Notes under the pieces: model-generated
Database searches by the model: none
What the model saw: only the letters and a program-made list of their open reading frames with translations
What the model was told of the DNA's origin: nothing
Assembly: GCF_022809775.1 (NCBI RefSeq)
Contig: NZ_CP094380.1
Span: 2,827,501 to 2,891,500, forward strand
Origin: Pseudodesulfovibrio tunisiensis
Lineage (GTDB): Bacteria > Desulfobacterota > Desulfovibrionia > Desulfovibrionales > Desulfovibrionaceae
Direction of reading: 5' to 3'
Length of the DNA: 64,000 nt
Part shown: positions 1 through 7,022 of the stretch, piece after piece
Layout: every line of letters begins with the position of its first letter
Position numbering within the stretch: position 1 is the stretch's first letter
Program-made: the position numbers and the translations under genes

Positions 1-1
1 C

Positions 2-1033
2 TGCATCGGCGTTCCCAGTTCGGGCACCAGCCGCAAGGGGCGCGAATATCACGTGCTGGTGGATTCCGCTCCGCTCAAGGATCTGGACGGCAAGCTCATC
101 GGCGCATTCACGATCCTGACCGAAACCACGGAGCTCAAGCAGAGCGAACAGCGTGCCATGCAGCAGCACGAAGCCATCGTGACCGTGGCCCGGGATTCCG
201 AAACCATTGCCGAACAATTGTCCTCGGCTGCCGATGAACTCGCGGCACAGGTGGAACAGGCCGCTCGGGGCAGCGAGGTGCAGCGCGAACGTGTTGCCGA
301 AACTGCCACGGCCATGGAGCAGATGAACGCCACGGTTCTGGAGGTGGCCCGCAATGCCTCGGATGCTGCGGAAAACGCGGATTCCATGCGCGAGATGGCC
401 TCCGAAGGCGGATCATTGGTCGAGGAAGTCGTCTCTTCCATCCGGCAGGTCGAGGAGCGCTCGGAACAGCTCAAGGCCAGCATGGCCGATCTTGACCGGC
501 AGGCCGACGGCATCGGTGCAATCATGCAGGTCATCGAGGATATCGCGGACCAGACCAATCTGCTTGCCCTGAATGCGGCCATCGAAGCGGCCCGGGCTGG
601 CGAGGCCGGACGCGGATTCGCGGTCGTGGCCGACGAGGTCCGCAAGCTTGCGGAAAAGACCATGGACGCCACCAAGCAGGTCGGCAGCGCGGTCCACGAA
701 ATCCAGAGCGGGGCGCGTCAGAACGTGCGCGCCACCGACGACGCCGTGGGCGCGGTCCAGAAGAGCACGGAACTCGCTATCAAGGCCGGACAGGCCATGC
801 AGGAAATCCAGAACGTGGTGGATCAGTCCGCCCAGCAGGTCAGCTCCATCGCTACTGCGGCCGAGGAACAGTCCGCCACCAGCGACGAGGTCAATCGCGC
901 TACCGACGAGATCAACATCATTTCCTCGGAAACCGCCACGGCCATGCACGAGTCCAGCAAGGCCATCGAAGACCTTGCCCGGCTTGCCAACGAACTCAAG
1001 GAACTCATCGGCAGAATGCAGACCGGAGATTGA
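2..1033 (+). CDS. Methyl-accepting chemotaxis protein, C-terminal part (5' end outside window)
   Basis: The frame is open from the first bases of the window, so the N-terminus lies upstream. The first ~45 visible residues resemble the end of a PAS domain ('[12 protein letters not shown]'). They are followed by a long alanine- and glutamate-rich coiled coil with the MCP signalling tip '[16 protein letters not shown]' and '[16 protein letters not shown]' (about bases 556-655). The family relays sensory input to CheA/CheW in the chemoreceptor array. The protein ends in 'LIGRMQTGD', with no aromatic CheR/CheB docking pentapeptide, unlike the two receptors at the right end of the window. A strong terminator follows at once. 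Whether it has membrane segments cannot be judged from the part present. Confidence 0.93.
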   Translation, partial: CIGVPSSGTSRKGREYHVLVDSAPLKDLDGKLIGAFTILTETTELKQSEQRAMQQHEAIVTVARDSETIAEQLSSAADELAAQVEQAARGSEVQRERVAETATAMEQMNATVLEVARNASDAAENADSMREMASEGGSLVEEVVSSIRQVEERSEQLKASMADLDRQADGIGAIMQVIEDIADQTNLLALNAAIEAARAGEAGRGFAVVADEVRKLAEKTMDATKQVGSAVHEIQSGARQNVRATDDAVGAVQKSTELAIKAGQAMQEIQNVVDQSAQQVSSIATAAEEQSATSDEVNRATDEINIISSETATAMHESSKAIEDLARLANELKELIGRMQTGD

Positions 1034-1052
1034 TCCGGCATATCGAAAAACG

Positions 1053-1086
1053 AAAAGCCGTCCTGCAAGCGCAGGGCGGCTTTTTT
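1053..1086 (+). terminator. Rho-independent terminator after chemoreceptor gene
   Basis: A 10-bp stem (1057-1066 with 1071-1080, one G-T pair) and a 4-base loop are followed by six T residues. It begins 20 bases after the chemoreceptor stop codon. Confidence 0.9.
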
Positions 1087-1164
1087 CGATGCCTTCGGCG
1101 ACCATCCCGGGGGGCCGGGCGCCGCCCGGACCCGCCAAGGAGCAAGGCCCCTTGGATCCCCATT

Positions 1165-1241
1165 CCGTTCCGGGAATTTGAAGAGGCCGGATGCATGCCC
1201 TGTCGGGACATGCTTCCGGCCTCTTCAAATTTCCGAAACGG
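1165..1241. repeat. Long imperfect inverted repeat (77 bases) between convergent genes
   Basis: The 5' arm from 1165 and the 3' arm ending at 1241 pair over nearly the whole length with about five mismatches. The central part reads GAATTTGAAGAGGCCGGA against its complement. The apex contains GCATGCCCTG and GGACATGC. No T tract follows on either side. It lies between the chemoreceptor (+) and the asparaginase (-) 3' ends. The rest of the 414-base gap (1034-1447) holds the terminator and two further hairpins but no convincing gene. Confidence 0.75.
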
Positions 1242-1334
1242 GTGGCTTCAAAAGAGAGAGACTTCTTTTTTCCCTTTGCCTGTTTCCCCGAGTCCTGTTC
1301 TTCGACAGGGCAAGTCAGGCCCTTCCGCGCTCAA

Positions 1335-1386
1335 CTACGCCGCCGAACGGGCCTTGCAAGCTCCCTTGTCCTTGCAGGCGGCGTAG
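1335..1386. repeat. Nested inverted repeat, possible structured RNA or cruciform
   Basis: Perfect 10-base outer arms CTACGCCGCC (1335-1344) and GGCGGCGTAG (1377-1386) enclose a shorter inner pair (TTGCAAG with CTTGCA). It is in the intergenic region with no associated ORF. Function unknown. Confidence 0.55.
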
Positions 1387-1408
1387 AACCGGAAAGTTCA
1401 GGATTCTT

Positions 1409-1428
1409 AAACCCTTTTCAAAGGGTTT
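1409..1428 (-). terminator. Perfect 9-bp hairpin downstream of asparaginase gene
   Basis: AAACCCTTT and AAAGGGTTT are separated by two bases, about 20 bases past the asparaginase stop codon on the minus strand. There is no long T run, so it is a weak or atypical terminator candidate. Confidence 0.4.
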
Positions 1429-1447
1429 GAGCCGCCGGAGGCCTGCC

Positions 1448-2449
1448 TCAATCCTCCTCGAAGAGTTCGCGGATGGCGTTCATGTCGCGAGTGAGTCCGA
1501 GGGCGCACATGAGTCGGACGCGCGCCTTGGGACCGCCGAGTCTGCCGCAGAGGATCACGCCCTTGTCCAGCAGGTCGGCCCCGCCGCCGGGGTAGCCGTA
1601 CACGGGCCAGACTCCGCCCTCGATGCAGCGGGTGGCGAGCACCACGGGAATGCCGTTCCGAATGCAGTCCTCAATGGCCGGGACAATGGCGGGCGGCACG
1701 TTTCCGGCACCGAAGCCCTCAATGACAAGTCCCTTGATTCCAAGGCTTCTTGCATGATCGATAAGTGATCGGTTCATCCCGGTGTAGCAGGTCAGCAGCA
1801 TGACGTCCGGCTCGATGGCAGCCGGGCTGATCTTGTGTCTGGGCCGTGCCGAGAGCGGGCAGCCTGCAAGCACGACCGAGGTGCCGGCCACATAGCCCAC
1901 GACGCCAGCCTCGCGAGACTCGAAGGCGCCCACGTTCAGGGAGTTGACCTTGACCGCTTCGCGCGCGGCGAACAGCCGGTCGGTCATGAGCACGCACGCT
2001 CCGGTGCGCGGGGGCAGGGGCAGCAGGCAGGCGCGCACCGCATTGATCAGGTTGCGGATGCCGTCGTACCCGGATTCGGAATAGTAGCGCATGGACCCGG
2101 TCAGGATCACGGGCTTGTCCGAGTCCACCACGAGATCGCACATGTACGCGGACTCCACGAGCACGTCGGTGCCGTGCAGGATGACCGCGCCAAGCACGGA
2201 GTCTTCGGCGAGTGCGGCTTCAACGTCCCGGGCCAGCCGGAACATGTCCTGCGGCGTCATGTGCGGGCTGGGCTTGTCCGACCAGTCGATGGGCCGCAGA
2301 CGCAGGTTCTCGTCCGGGGACATCTCGCTCAGCAGGTTCTCGAAATTCCCGCCCGGGGCCACACCGTGCGCGCCCTTGACCGGGCACATGCCTATGGTGC
2401 CGCCAGTGAAAAAGATTGCAATTTCGCCGGGTAAACGTGTCTCGGTCAT
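1448..2449 (-). CDS. L-asparaginase family amidohydrolase (type I/II asparaginase fold)
   Basis: A 333-residue protein of the asparaginase/glutaminase family, which hydrolyses L-asparagine (or glutamine) to the acid and ammonia. Both threonine motifs are present: 'FFTGGTIGM' near the N-terminus (nucleophile Thr about residue 15) and 'ILHGTDVLVESA' (HGTD at about 92-95), plus 'ILTGSMR'. No signal peptide is seen, so it is probably cytoplasmic. The start at 2449 places the TGGT motif at the usual distance. The frame extends to an upstream ATG at 2515, but those extra residues look non-coding and neither start has a strong ribosome site. It lies downstream of the zupT-like gene on the same strand, separated by a terminator. 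Substrate preference cannot be read from sequence. Confidence 0.9.
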   Translation of the reverse strand: MTETRLPGEIAIFFTGGTIGMCPVKGAHGVAPGGNFENLLSEMSPDENLRLRPIDWSDKPSPHMTPQDMFRLARDVEAALAEDSVLGAVILHGTDVLVESAYMCDLVVDSDKPVILTGSMRYYSESGYDGIRNLINAVRACLLPLPPRTGACVLMTDRLFAAREAVKVNSLNVGAFESREAGVVGYVAGTSVVLAGCPLSARPRHKISPAAIEPDVMLLTCYTGMNRSLIDHARSLGIKGLVIEGFGAGNVPPAIVPAIEDCIRNGIPVVLATRCIEGGVWPVYGYPGGGADLLDKGVILCGRLGGPKARVRLMCALGLTRDMNAIRELFEED

Positions 2450-2518
2450 CGTGTTGCCGTTTGTTGGAGATTGTTGGGCTGCCTGCCCCGGCAGGGGAGG
2501 GCCGTTTCGGAACATGGC

Positions 2519-2548
2519 GCAAAAAACCGGCTCTGTCGAGTCCCGGTT
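2519..2548 (-). terminator. Rho-independent terminator of the ZIP transporter gene
   Basis: On the minus strand an ACCGG/CCGGT stem directly after the stop codon is followed by a run of six T (forward AAAAAA at 2521-2526). Confidence 0.7.
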
Positions 2549-3381
2549 CTACAGGAACAGGAGCAGGGACAGGGCCATCACGCCCATGCCGGCAACCACG
2601 CCGTAGATGCACAGGTGATGCTCCCCGTATTCCTCGGCAGCGGGCAGGAGCTCGTCCAGTGAGATGAAGACCATGATTCCGGCCACGGACGCGAACAGTA
2701 CGCCGAACAGCGTGGGCGTGAAAAAGGGCATGAGCACCAGATAGCCGAACAGCGCGCCCACGGGTTCGGACAGGCCGGACAGGAACGAGAGCAGGAACGC
2801 CTTCCTGCGGTCGCCCGTGGCGTAGAAGATGGGCACGGACACGGCGATGCCCTCGGGGATGTTGTGAATGGCGATGGCCACGGCAATGGCGATGCCGAGG
2901 GCCGGGTCCGTGAGTGCGGCCGTGAATGTGGCGAGTCCTTCGGGAAAGTTGTGTATGGCGATGGCCAGTGCCGCGAACATGCCGGTGCGATGCAGCTTGC
3001 CGAAGTCGTGGGCCTCGTTCTTCGGCAGGTTTTCCAGTCCCTGATCCATTTCCTCGATGGAGTGGAGTTCGTGCGGGTTCTCGTAGTTGGGAACGAACTT
3101 GTCGATCAGGGCGATGAGCGCGATGCCCGCGAAAAAGGCGATCACCGTGGCCCATGTTCCCGGGCCCTGGCCGAGGCTGCCGGTGAGTGCGTCTCTGGCC
3201 TTGCCGAAGATTTCCACGAACGAGACGTAGATCATGACCCCGGCGGAAAATCCCAGGGACAGGGACAGGAACCGGGTGTTGGTCTGGCGCGTGAAAAAGG
3301 CCAGAGCGCGCTGCCGATGCCGGTGCACAGCCCCGCAAACAGGGTCAGGCCGAATGCGAAAAGTACGGTGTTTGTCTCCAT
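2549..3381 (-). CDS. zupT: ZupT-like ZIP-family metal transporter with apparent 2-base frameshift near the N-terminus
   Basis: ZIP transporters import Zn(II) and other divalent metals. The main frame (2549 to about 3328) carries both histidine motifs '[12 protein letters not shown]' and '[15 protein letters not shown]', several membrane segments and a normal C-terminus. It lacks the first transmembrane helix and would start only at a poor GTG (3328). That missing helix is encoded just upstream in another frame from an ATG at 3381 ('[17 protein letters not shown]' then 'GIGSAL'). The two join as 'GIGSAL'+'[10 protein letters not shown]' if two bases of a CTCT-like run near 3301-3304 are removed. 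So either the gene is broken or the assembly has a 2-base error. Family assignment is firm; functional status is uncertain. Confidence 0.85.
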
Positions 3382-3582
3382 GCCCGCCAACCTATCATGA
3401 AATCCGGATTTTCGTCACGCGCATCGCGGGAGATCGTGCCTCCGGGCCCGCTTTGTTCCGGCGTGTCAACACGGATTGTCATGCCTTTTTCACGGTCGCA
3501 CCGCCCGGTGCGGCCCTGCATGAAAAATCGGGCCTATGCTCGCCTGAGACCGGAGAGACAACCTTCAGCAACGGGAGCGCGC

Positions 3583-3993
3583 ATGGCTGTGGGAATCGTG
3601 GCTGCCATTGCCGGACTGCTGACCACTGCGGTGGAAGGCGTGACCGGGCACATGCGGCAGAAGCAGGAAGTGAAGCAGGCTGTCATGGAGAATCGGATGC
3701 GCCTTGCAAGGTCGGATCGGGAATTCAATCACGACTGGGAGATGAAGCAGTTGGAAAATGCGGGGTGGAAGGACGACGTGCTGTTCTTTGCCTGGATCGG
3801 CTTTTTCATCTGGTCCGGGTTCTGTCCCGAGGCCGCGTCCGAAGTGCTTCGGGCCTGGGAGGCCCTGCCCGAATGGTTTCTCAGGATCACCTTCTGGATC
3901 GTGGCGGCCGTGCTGGGCGTGAAGAAGATCGGGGACTATCTGCCCGGAGCCGTGCGCGGCATTCGCGGGGCAATGCATGGAGGCGGAAAGTGA
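3583..3993 (+). CDS. GTA/phage-type 3TM holin family protein
   Basis: A 136-residue protein with a hydrophobic N-terminus ('GIVAAIAGLLTTAVEG'), a charged amphipathic stretch, and two further hydrophobic segments ('VLFFAWIGFFIWSGFC' and 'WFLRITFWIVAAVLGV'). This layout matches the three-transmembrane holins of phages and gene-transfer agents, which permeabilise the inner membrane so that lysis can proceed. GGGAG lies 5 bases before the ATG at 3583; longer frames upstream lack family-like sequence. The stop overlaps the GTG of the next small gene by four bases, so the two are translationally coupled. It is the first gene of a phage-type island, but no endolysin gene is adjacent. Confidence 0.75.
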   Translation: MAVGIVAAIAGLLTTAVEGVTGHMRQKQEVKQAVMENRMRLARSDREFNHDWEMKQLENAGWKDDVLFFAWIGFFIWSGFCPEAASEVLRAWEALPEWFLRITFWIVAAVLGVKKIGDYLPGAVRGIRGAMHGGGK

Positions 3994-4205
3994 GCGGTGA
4001 AATCAGGCCCGATCTGGAGCCGCTGCTGATCCGCATCGACGAGCGGGTCAAGGCCATTCAGGAGGCCATCCGGGAGATCAACGAGTCGCGCCGTTGTCCC
4101 ACGCATGCGGAAAAGCTGCGCACGCTGGAGCGCATGGTCTGGGGATGTGCCGTGGCCGTGGCCGGAATCACCATCCGTCTCGTGCTTCAGGCGTTCCGGT
4201 CATGA
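3990..4205 (+). CDS. Small phage-type coiled-coil protein with C-terminal membrane anchor (XhlA-like)
   Basis: A 71-residue protein starting with GTG inside the holin stop codon (GTGA overlap). The N-terminal two thirds form a charged helix ('RIDERVKAIQEAIREI'), then 'CPTHAEKLRTLER', then one hydrophobic helix ('VWGCAVAVAGITIRLVL'). Size, layout and position after a holin resemble XhlA/hemolysin-associated or accessory lysis proteins of prophages. The similarity is by architecture; an exact family was not established. Its stop is 6 bases from the convergent TPR gene. Confidence 0.6.
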   Translation: MSGEIRPDLEPLLIRIDERVKAIQEAIREINESRRCPTHAEKLRTLERMVWGCAVAVAGITIRLVLQAFRS

Positions 4206-4210
4206 GCGGA

Positions 4211-5215
4211 TCAGGATGCGGGCGCAGGCTCCGGAGTTTCGGCCGGGCTGGCTGGTTCGGACGGCCTGGAAGGTTCGGGCGCGGGCGGATTCTTCGCGGC
4301 ACGCGCATAGGTCCTGAACCGTGTACGGTATCCGGCTTCGGCCTCGGTATCGTCCTCGGCCCGGGCAAGAGCCTCGGCCTTGGCCACGGCTTCGGCAGCC
4401 TCGGCATAGCGGGCTGTTCCGGCAAGGCATTCCGCCAGCTTGGAAAGCGCGACATGGCTTGCCGGGTCCAGATACACGGCGCGTTGGAAATTGCTGGCCG
4501 CAGTCGCGAACTGCTTGAGGCGCAGGAGCATCTCGCCCCGGGCCATGATCGCATCAAGCGAGTCGGGACGCAGGGTCACGGCCTGGGAAAAGTCGTGCAG
4601 GGCCTGCTCGTTGCGTTCCAGCACCATGTTGGCGAGGCCCCGGTTGAAATAGGCCTCGTAATTGGCTGGCGACATGGCCAGGGACTGGGTGAAGTCGTCC
4701 ACTGCATCCTCGTAGCGCTTGAGCTTGGCATAGGCTGCCCCGCGCTGGGCATAGGCTTCGGCCAGCCCCGAGTCCAGCCGGACGCAGTGGGAGAAATCCG
4801 CAAGCGCGGCCTGAAAGTCCCCGCGTCGGAACAGAAGCACGCCGCGCAGGTACCGGGCCGAAAGGTCGTCGGGCTTGCGTTCCACAATGGCGTTCACGTC
4901 TTCCAGTGCTTCGGGCTCGCGGTCCAGCGCGGCAAGGGTCAGGGCACGGAAATACCGGGCGCGCAATTCGGTGGGGTCCAGTTCGATGGCCCGGCTCAGA
5001 TACGCCTCGGCTGCCTCGGAATCCAGAAATTCGCCGTTGTGATACAGCTGCATGGCCTTTTCCAGCGCCTCCGCAGCCTCGGCTTCGCGCTGCATGCGTT
5101 CGGACCGGGCCGGGTCGGGGGTGGCACCGGGGTGGGGCTGGCGCTGTCCGGCACAGCCCGAAAGCCCTGCCAGCAGGCAGAGAATCAGACACAGGGAAAC
5201 AACGGGAACTCGCAT
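4211..5215 (-). CDS. TPR-repeat lipoprotein
   Basis: A 334-residue protein with a lipoprotein signal peptide ('LCLILCLLAGLSGCAG', lipobox LSGC), so probably membrane-anchored and exposed to the periplasm. It then has about six tetratricopeptide repeats, for example 'AEAYAQRGAAYAKLKRYEDA' and 'YEAYFNRGLANMVLERNEQA', and a proline/alanine-rich tail ('EPSRPSEPASPAETPEPAP'). TPR proteins are scaffolds for protein complexes. It lies antisense between the small membrane protein and the terminase gene, breaking the phage gene order, and looks like an ordinary cellular gene. No specific partner can be named. Confidence 0.85.
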   Translation of the reverse strand: MRVPVVSLCLILCLLAGLSGCAGQRQPHPGATPDPARSERMQREAEAAEALEKAMQLYHNGEFLDSEAAEAYLSRAIELDPTELRARYFRALTLAALDREPEALEDVNAIVERKPDDLSARYLRGVLLFRRGDFQAALADFSHCVRLDSGLAEAYAQRGAAYAKLKRYEDAVDDFTQSLAMSPANYEAYFNRGLANMVLERNEQALHDFSQAVTLRPDSLDAIMARGEMLLRLKQFATAASNFQRAVYLDPASHVALSKLAECLAGTARYAEAAEAVAKAEALARAEDDTEAEAGYRTRFRTYARAAKNPPAPEPSRPSEPASPAETPEPAPAS

Positions 5216-5269
5216 GGTTTGGGGATACCCGGACCGTTCAGGCCCGTCAACAACAAGGATGTCAGTCAA

Positions 5270-6553
5270 ATGGATACGCTGTATGTTCCCCGGCCGCATC
5301 AGGCCGAGATCGAGCGCAGTCTTGCCCGGTTTTCCGTGCTGGTCTGCCATCGTCGATTCGGCAAGACCGTGCTGTCCGTGAACCGTCTGATCCGCGCGGC
5401 CCGGGAGGCCGGGGTGGACGATTGGCGCGGCGCATACATTGCGCCGCTCTACAAGCAGGCCAAGGCCGTTGTCTGGGATTATCTCAAGCAGTACTGCGGC
5501 CGGGGCAACCCGGATTGCGACGTGAAGTTCAACGAGAGCGAACTGCGCGCGGATTTTGCGGACGGCGCGCGCATTCGGCTGTTCGGCGCGGAAAATCCGG
5601 ACTCCCTGCGCGGTCTGTATCTGGACGGCGTGGTGTTCGACGAGGTGGCCCAGATGCCGTATCGCGTCTGGTCCGAGGTGGTGCGGCCCGCCCTGTCCGA
5701 CCGCAAGGGCTGGGCGCTCTTCATCGGCACGCCGCAGGGGAAGAACGCTCTGTACGAGATATGGACCCGGGCGCGGAAGAATCCGGACTGGTTTGCAGCC
5801 ATGTACCGAGCTTCGGAAACCGGGCTGCTTGATCCTGCCGAATTGGAAGCCGCTCGCCGGGAGATGAGTCCCGAGGAGTACGAACAGGAGTTCGAGTGCA
5901 GTTTCACGGCCGCGATCCGGGGTGCGTACTTCGGTTCGATCATGGCGGACCTCGACCGGCAGGGCCGCATCACGGACGTGCCGCACGATCCGTCCCTGCC
6001 CGTGCATACGGCGTGGGACCTCGGCATGAGCGATTCCACGTCCATCTGGTTTGCCCAGTCCCGGCCGGGCGGCGTGCTCGCCCTTGTGGACTATTACGAG
6101 GCGCATGGGCAGGGGCTGGAGCACTACGCCAGAGTGCTGGATGAAAAAGGCTACAAGTTCGGCCAGCACATCGCGCCGCACGATATCCGCGTGCGCGAGC
6201 TGGGCACGGGCAAGTCCCGGCTGGAAACCGCGCGATCGCTGGGCATCCGGTTCGACATCTGTCCGAACATTCCGGTGCAGGACGGAATCAATGCGGTGCG
6301 CACCACGTTGCCCCTGTGCTGGTTCGACCGGAATGCCTGCGAACGGGGCATCGAGGCCCTGCGCAACTATCGGCGGATGTTCAACGACCGCATGAACGAC
6401 TTTTCCGCCACGCCGCTGCATGACTGGACCAGCCATGCCGTGGACGCGTTCCGGTACCTGTGCGTGGGATTGCGTCAGCCCGGTCCGGCTGTGCGTCCGT
6501 CCCGATCCAGCAATGATTTCAATCCCTTCGGGAGGTCTCATGAGCGTCCGTGA
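5270..6553 (+). CDS. Phage terminase large subunit
   Basis: A 427-residue DNA-packaging motor protein: ATPase plus nuclease that drives viral DNA into the procapsid. Visible motifs are the Walker A-like 'CHRRFGKT' (residues 26-33), 'YIAPLYKQAK', Walker B 'GVVFDE' (120-125), and the coupling motif 'FIGTPQGKN' (about 151-159). A C-terminal RNase H-like nuclease region follows with 'TAWDLGMSDSTSIW', 'HIAPHD' and the terminal acidic motif 'HDWTSHAVDAFRY'. Length is typical and the key motifs look intact. No small terminase subunit is adjacent. The next gene overlaps the 3' end by 14 bases. The start at 5270 has no strong ribosome site, but an in-frame upstream extension would run through sequence belonging to the antisense TPR gene. 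Confidence 0.92.
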   Translation: MDTLYVPRPHQAEIERSLARFSVLVCHRRFGKTVLSVNRLIRAAREAGVDDWRGAYIAPLYKQAKAVVWDYLKQYCGRGNPDCDVKFNESELRADFADGARIRLFGAENPDSLRGLYLDGVVFDEVAQMPYRVWSEVVRPALSDRKGWALFIGTPQGKNALYEIWTRARKNPDWFAAMYRASETGLLDPAELEAARREMSPEEYEQEFECSFTAAIRGAYFGSIMADLDRQGRITDVPHDPSLPVHTAWDLGMSDSTSIWFAQSRPGGVLALVDYYEAHGQGLEHYARVLDEKGYKFGQHIAPHDIRVRELGTGKSRLETARSLGIRFDICPNIPVQDGINAVRTTLPLCWFDRNACERGIEALRNYRRMFNDRMNDFSATPLHDWTSHAVDAFRYLCVGLRQPGPAVRPSRSSNDFNPFGRSHERP

Positions 6554-6896
6554 ATTGGCGTCGCGTCCCGGAAGCATGGCCCATGTGCCGGACTGCGGGT
6601 ATCGCTGGCTGGAGCTGTGGAGGGGGGATGCCATCTATGGTCACGCGGCAATCCGGGAACTGGAGGACGCCGTGGAGTTGCATCTGGAAATGCATTCGTG
6701 GAGAAAGTCCGTATTTTTGGAGTTGCGTCGCGATCTGAACTGGCTTCGGGCCGAGACGCGCAGACTGGGCAAGGCTCGCATTCTCGGCATGCGGGCCGGT
6801 CATGGTACTGACGTGGATGAAAAGCTCTGTCGATTCGCCGGGTTGATGGGGTTCGGCAACATGCTGACGATTCAGGTCATGGAGTTGCGGGTGTGA
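6540..6896 (+). CDS. Small phage-associated protein, possibly GNAT acetyltransferase-like
   Basis: A 118-residue protein whose ATG lies inside the last codons of the terminase gene, preceded by a good GGGAGG. It contains 'GDAIYGHAAIRELEDAVELH', then a helix, then 'RRLGKARILGMRAG' and 'DEKLCRFAGLMGFGNMLT'. This order (strand, acidic strand, helix, strand, then a terminal 'GF' turn) is reminiscent of small GNAT-fold proteins found beside phage terminase genes. The fold assignment is an inference with no active-site proof. The tight overlap with the terminase supports co-transcription. Confidence 0.55.
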   Translation: MSVRELASRPGSMAHVPDCGYRWLELWRGDAIYGHAAIRELEDAVELHLEMHSWRKSVFLELRRDLNWLRAETRRLGKARILGMRAGHGTDVDEKLCRFAGLMGFGNMLTIQVMELRV

Positions 6897-6963
6897 TGCG
6901 GAATGGGCGTGGAGCCGGGGGAATGTCCCGGCTGAGCGGGGCAGGGACGGGAAGGATTTTCTA

Positions 6964-7000
6964 TTGTCGGACTATGGGGGGTGTGCTATATATTATAGCA
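6964..7000 (+). promoter_or_regulatory. Putative sigma70 promoter with overlapping perfect palindrome upstream of RTX gene
   Basis: TTGTCG (6964-6969) lies 17 bases from TATATA (6987-6992). The -10 is embedded in the inverted repeat TGCTATA-TAT-TATAGCA (6984-7000). The AT-rich patch stands out in GC-rich surroundings and ends 22 bases before the RTX start. A regulator binding the palindrome would occlude the -10. Confidence 0.5.
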
Positions 7001-7022
7001 AAATCCATTTCCAGAGGTGCCC

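Noticed and set aside
3382..3582. Prophage attachment site or integrase remnant left of the phage-type island
   Set aside because: No tRNA, integrase fragment or direct repeat matching the right edge near 15,030-15,160 was found by eye.
4094..5269. Upstream extension of the terminase frame by about 390 residues
   Set aside because: The extension is antisense to the TPR lipoprotein and is rich in Gly/Arg low-complexity sequence; the terminase family starts at the ATG at 5270.
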